Source of the DNA: an uncultured Oscillospiraceae bacterium
GTDB taxonomy: Bacteria; Bacillota; Clostridia; Oscillospirales; Oscillospiraceae
Assembly (NCBI GenBank): GCA_944387615.1
Contig: CALXFP010000009.1
Location: 1-33,687 of the forward strand
Direction: 5' to 3'
Length of the DNA: 33,687 nucleotides
Under the pieces are notes generated by a model, which saw nothing but the letters and a program-made list of their open reading frames with translations, did not search any database and was not told the DNA's origin. A program made the translations under genes and the position numbers. Positions 32,015-33,687 of the stretch are shown here, piece by piece. Within the stretch, counting starts at the first letter, position 1. The number at the start of each line of letters is the position of its first letter.

Positions 32015-32974
32015 TTATTTCTGAACAAGATGAACGGCAAAGCCCGCAAATTCCTCCTGGAGGTAGATGGCCACAGTCTTGCCCTTGGGGCTGCACTTGC
32101 GGCTGTCCTCATTGAAGGCAATGCCCTGACGGCGCAGGTAGGCTTCCGCCCGCTCCACGTTGTTGGTGCCGATGGCGATATGGCCCAGGCTTCCCAGGTA
32201 GGGCTGCTTCATGCACTCCACGGCGCTGCCAGCGAAGATGGAGGAATTTCCGGCCTTGCAGTCAAAGCCGAACACGGTGCAGAACAGCTTGGCCGTCTGA
32301 ATGGCAGCTTCCTCGTTGGCGCAGTTGATGCCGATGTGCTTCAGCTCAAAGCCCAGCATGGTCTTGACCGCTTCCTTGCAGATCCGGGTGATTTCTTCCC
32401 ACTGCTCGTTTTCGATCAGCTCTTTTTTCACCATCCAGGTGCCGCCGCAGGCGATGATCCGGTCGAAATTCAGATAATCCATCATATTCTTGGTGTTCAC
32501 GCCGCCGGTGGGCATCCAGCGCAGATTGCCGTAAGGACCGGCCAGAGCCTTCAGCTTGGCAACGCCGCCGTTCTGCTCGGCGGGGAAGAACTTGACCACG
32601 TTCAAGCCCATGCTCATGGCCTGTTCCATTTCGCCGGGGGTAGCGGTACCGGGCATCATGGCCACGCCCTTTTCCAGGACATAGCGGGTGATATCCGGGT
32701 TGAAGCCGGGGCTGACAATGAACTGAGAGCCGGCGGCAATGGCCCGGTCTGCCTGTTCCCGGGTCAGAACGGTACCGGCGCCTACCAGCATTTCCGGTAC
32801 TTCCGCGCAGATGCGGCGGATAGATTCCTCCGCAGCCGCCGTCCGGAAGGTCACCTCTGCGGCGGGCAGACCGCCTGCCACCAGAGCCTTTGCCAGGGGA
32901 ACGGCCTTGTCCGGGTCGTCAATGGCAATGACGGGAATAATGCCGATTTCAAAAATGCTTTTCATCAGATCCAT
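32015..32974 (-). CDS. eda: KDPG aldolase fused to a VOC (glyoxalase-like) domain
   Basis: A 319-aa two-domain protein. Residues 1-205 are a complete KDPG/KHG aldolase: catalytic Glu40 in AEVTFRT, VGAGTVL (64-70), SPGF (88-91), Schiff-base Lys128 in VVKFFPAE, and MPTGGV (154-159). It splits KDPG into pyruvate and glyceraldehyde 3-phosphate. Residues about 210-319 form a VOC fold half-pair (LKHIGINCANEEAAIQTAKL, LGHIAIGTNNVERAEAYLRR) whose role here is unknown. The single aldolase of Escherichia coli lacks this domain. ATG 32974 has GGAG nine bases upstream. It is first in the operon with kdgK, and a GTTTCATA palindrome lies in its leader. Confidence 0.92.
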   Translation of the reverse strand: MDLMKSIFEIGIIPVIAIDDPDKAVPLAKALVAGGLPAAEVTFRTAAAEESIRRICAEVPEMLVGAGTVLTREQADRAIAAGSQFIVSPGFNPDITRYVLEKGVAMMPGTATPGEMEQAMSMGLNVVKFFPAEQNGGVAKLKALAGPYGNLRWMPTGGVNTKNMMDYLNFDRIIACGGTWMVKKELIENEQWEEITRICKEAVKTMLGFELKHIGINCANEEAAIQTAKLFCTVFGFDCKAGNSSIFAGSAVECMKQPYLGSLGHIAIGTNNVERAEAYLRRQGIAFNEDSRKCSPKGKTVAIYLQEEFAGFAVHLVQK

Positions 32975-32992
32975 ACCAAAACGCTCCTTTTG

Positions 32993-33009
32993 GTTTCATA
33001 TTATGAAAC
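32993..33009. promoter_or_regulatory. Candidate IclR/KdgR operator in the eda leader
   Basis: GTTTCATA-T-TATGAAAC is a perfect 8-bp-arm palindrome. It lies about 17-33 bases downstream of the predicted eda start point, where a bound repressor would block transcription. GAAAC-ACC-GTTTC overlaps its right side (33005-33017). Confidence 0.65.
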
Positions 33010-33032
33010 ACCGTTTCGTAATTTACACTTTC

Positions 33033-33060
33033 ATTATACCGAATCTTGGGAAATAGGCAA
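33033..33060 (-). promoter_or_regulatory. Promoter of the eda-kdgK operon
   Basis: On the minus strand TTGCCT (complement of 33055-33060) and a perfect TATAAT (complement of 33033-33038) are 16 bases apart. Confidence 0.65.
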
Positions 33061-33084
33061 GATGGCGTTTTTATAAAAAAAACC

Positions 33085-33113
33085 TTGCAGTTTCTGGACA
33101 GAATGGTTAATAT
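33085..33113 (+). promoter_or_regulatory. Promoter of the IclR-family gene
   Basis: TTGCAG (33085-33090) and TAATAT (33108-33113) are exactly 17 bases apart, about 40 bases before the ATG. Confidence 0.6.
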
Positions 33114-33122
33114 AAGCCCATA

Positions 33123-33139
33123 GTTTCATATCGTAAAAC
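33123..33139. promoter_or_regulatory. Second IclR/KdgR operator, at the iclR start point
   Basis: GTTTCATA-T-CGTAAAAC has the same left arm and spacing as the 32993-33009 site, with an imperfect right arm. It begins a few bases after the predicted start of the IclR transcript, which suggests autoregulation. Confidence 0.5.
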
Positions 33140-33154
33140 GAAAGAAGGGGAACG

Positions 33155-33687
33155 ATGGAAAAAGGAAGCGTACAATCCCTGGACCGTGCCTTTCAGCTGC
33201 TGGAACTGCTGTGCCAAAGCCCCAAGGGCATGACCATTCAGCAGCTGAGCCAGATCACCTCCCTGCACAAAAGCACCGTCCACCGGCTGCTGGGTTCCAT
33301 GGCAGAGCGGGGATATGTCCGGCGCACCGGAGACGCCATTTACCGGGCCGGAATGCGAATCTGCGAACTGGGGGAATATGTCCAAGAAAATCTGGATGTG
33401 GTATCCCTGGCTCAGGGGCCCATGGAACGGCTGAGCCGCCGCACCGAGGAAACGGTGCATCTGGTAGAACGGGACAACGACGAAATTGTGTACATCTACA
33501 AGGTGGAGAGCATTCACCAGGCCATCCGCATGGTTTCCCGGATTGGAATGCGCCGCCCGCTGTACTGCACCGGCACCGGCAAGGCCATGCTGGCAGGAGA
33601 TTCCGACGATGCCATCTGCCAGTACTGGGATCACCTGACACCCCAGGCCTATACCGACCAGACCATTGTCCGCAAGGATGCCTTCCT
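33155..33687 (+). CDS. IclR-family regulator (KdgR-like), 3' end outside the window
   Basis: The frame is open from ATG 33155 (AGAAGGGG upstream) for 177 codons to the edge. Residues 1-60 are the IclR winged helix (SVQSLDRAFQLLELLCQSPK, then MTIQQLSQITSLHKSTVHRL); the following part is the start of the effector domain (ETVHLVERDNDEIVYIYKVE, RPLYCTGTGKAMLA), including the conserved TGxGKA segment. About 70-80 residues should be missing compared with the usual 250. It is divergent from eda-kdgK, and KdgR repressors of this family respond to KDG, so it most likely controls that operon. Confidence 0.92.
   Translation, partial: MEKGSVQSLDRAFQLLELLCQSPKGMTIQQLSQITSLHKSTVHRLLGSMAERGYVRRTGDAIYRAGMRICELGEYVQENLDVVSLAQGPMERLSRRTEETVHLVERDNDEIVYIYKVESIHQAIRMVSRIGMRRPLYCTGTGKAMLAGDSDDAICQYWDHLTPQAYTDQTIVRKDAF

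Noticed and set aside
31046..33076. A 676-codon open frame on plus, opposite kdgK and eda
   Set aside because: It is antisense to two clear enzyme genes with intact motifs, has no ribosome site or known domain, and results from GC-rich third positions.

Overview
The window looks like chromosomal DNA from a gut-type Clostridia bacterium, most likely Oscillospiraceae/Ruminococcaceae. This is inferred from moderately GC-rich codon use, strong AGGAGG-type ribosome sites, an Agr-type cyclic peptide system, a small Spo0A C-terminal-like protein, BMP-type nucleoside import and a KDG/KDPG sugar-acid module. I see no rRNA, tRNA, CRISPR array or transposase.

Left block (1-4225, minus strand): a leader palindrome and promoter, a frameshifted small gene, a Cys-rich small protein, ParA, ParB, a membrane-anchored protein and a lipoprotein that both carry paired-Cys repeats, a terminator, and the first codons of another gene. 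It resembles a partition/surface-protein module of an integrated or plasmid-like element. Next comes an AT-rich unrecognised membrane gene (4533-6197, plus), possibly coupled to a 28-aa upstream ORF.

Nucleoside block (6450-17550): a LacI-type regulator and a ribokinase-like kinase (minus) face a long plus operon: BMP lipoprotein, double-domain ABC ATPase, two permeases, an MFS transporter and two tandem nucleoside hydrolases. Together they would import nucleosides, split off the base and phosphorylate the ribose. Near-identical hairpin terminators sit at both edges.

Signalling block (17752-23100): an ABC exporter converges on an AgrA-AgrC two-component pair headed by an XRE regulator (all minus). 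Divergent from these is agrD-agrB (plus), with agrD first and a 4-base overlap. The predicted signal is a thiolactone with ring C-N-I-I-F.

Right block (23200-33687): a small Spo0A-C-like protein, an XRE regulator, an AraC regulator that has lost a large internal part, and a URO-D family gene broken by a one-base frameshift. Then a carbohydrate ABC importer (binding protein plus two permeases, minus) with a divergent AraC regulator. Last, an eda(KDPG aldolase)-VOC fusion and kdgK (minus) diverge from an IclR regulator that runs off the window. Paired 17-bp operators lie in the eda/IclR intergenic region. Three separate lesions (4069-4075, AraC at 23954-24577, URO-D near 25605) suggest real gene decay or local sequence errors.
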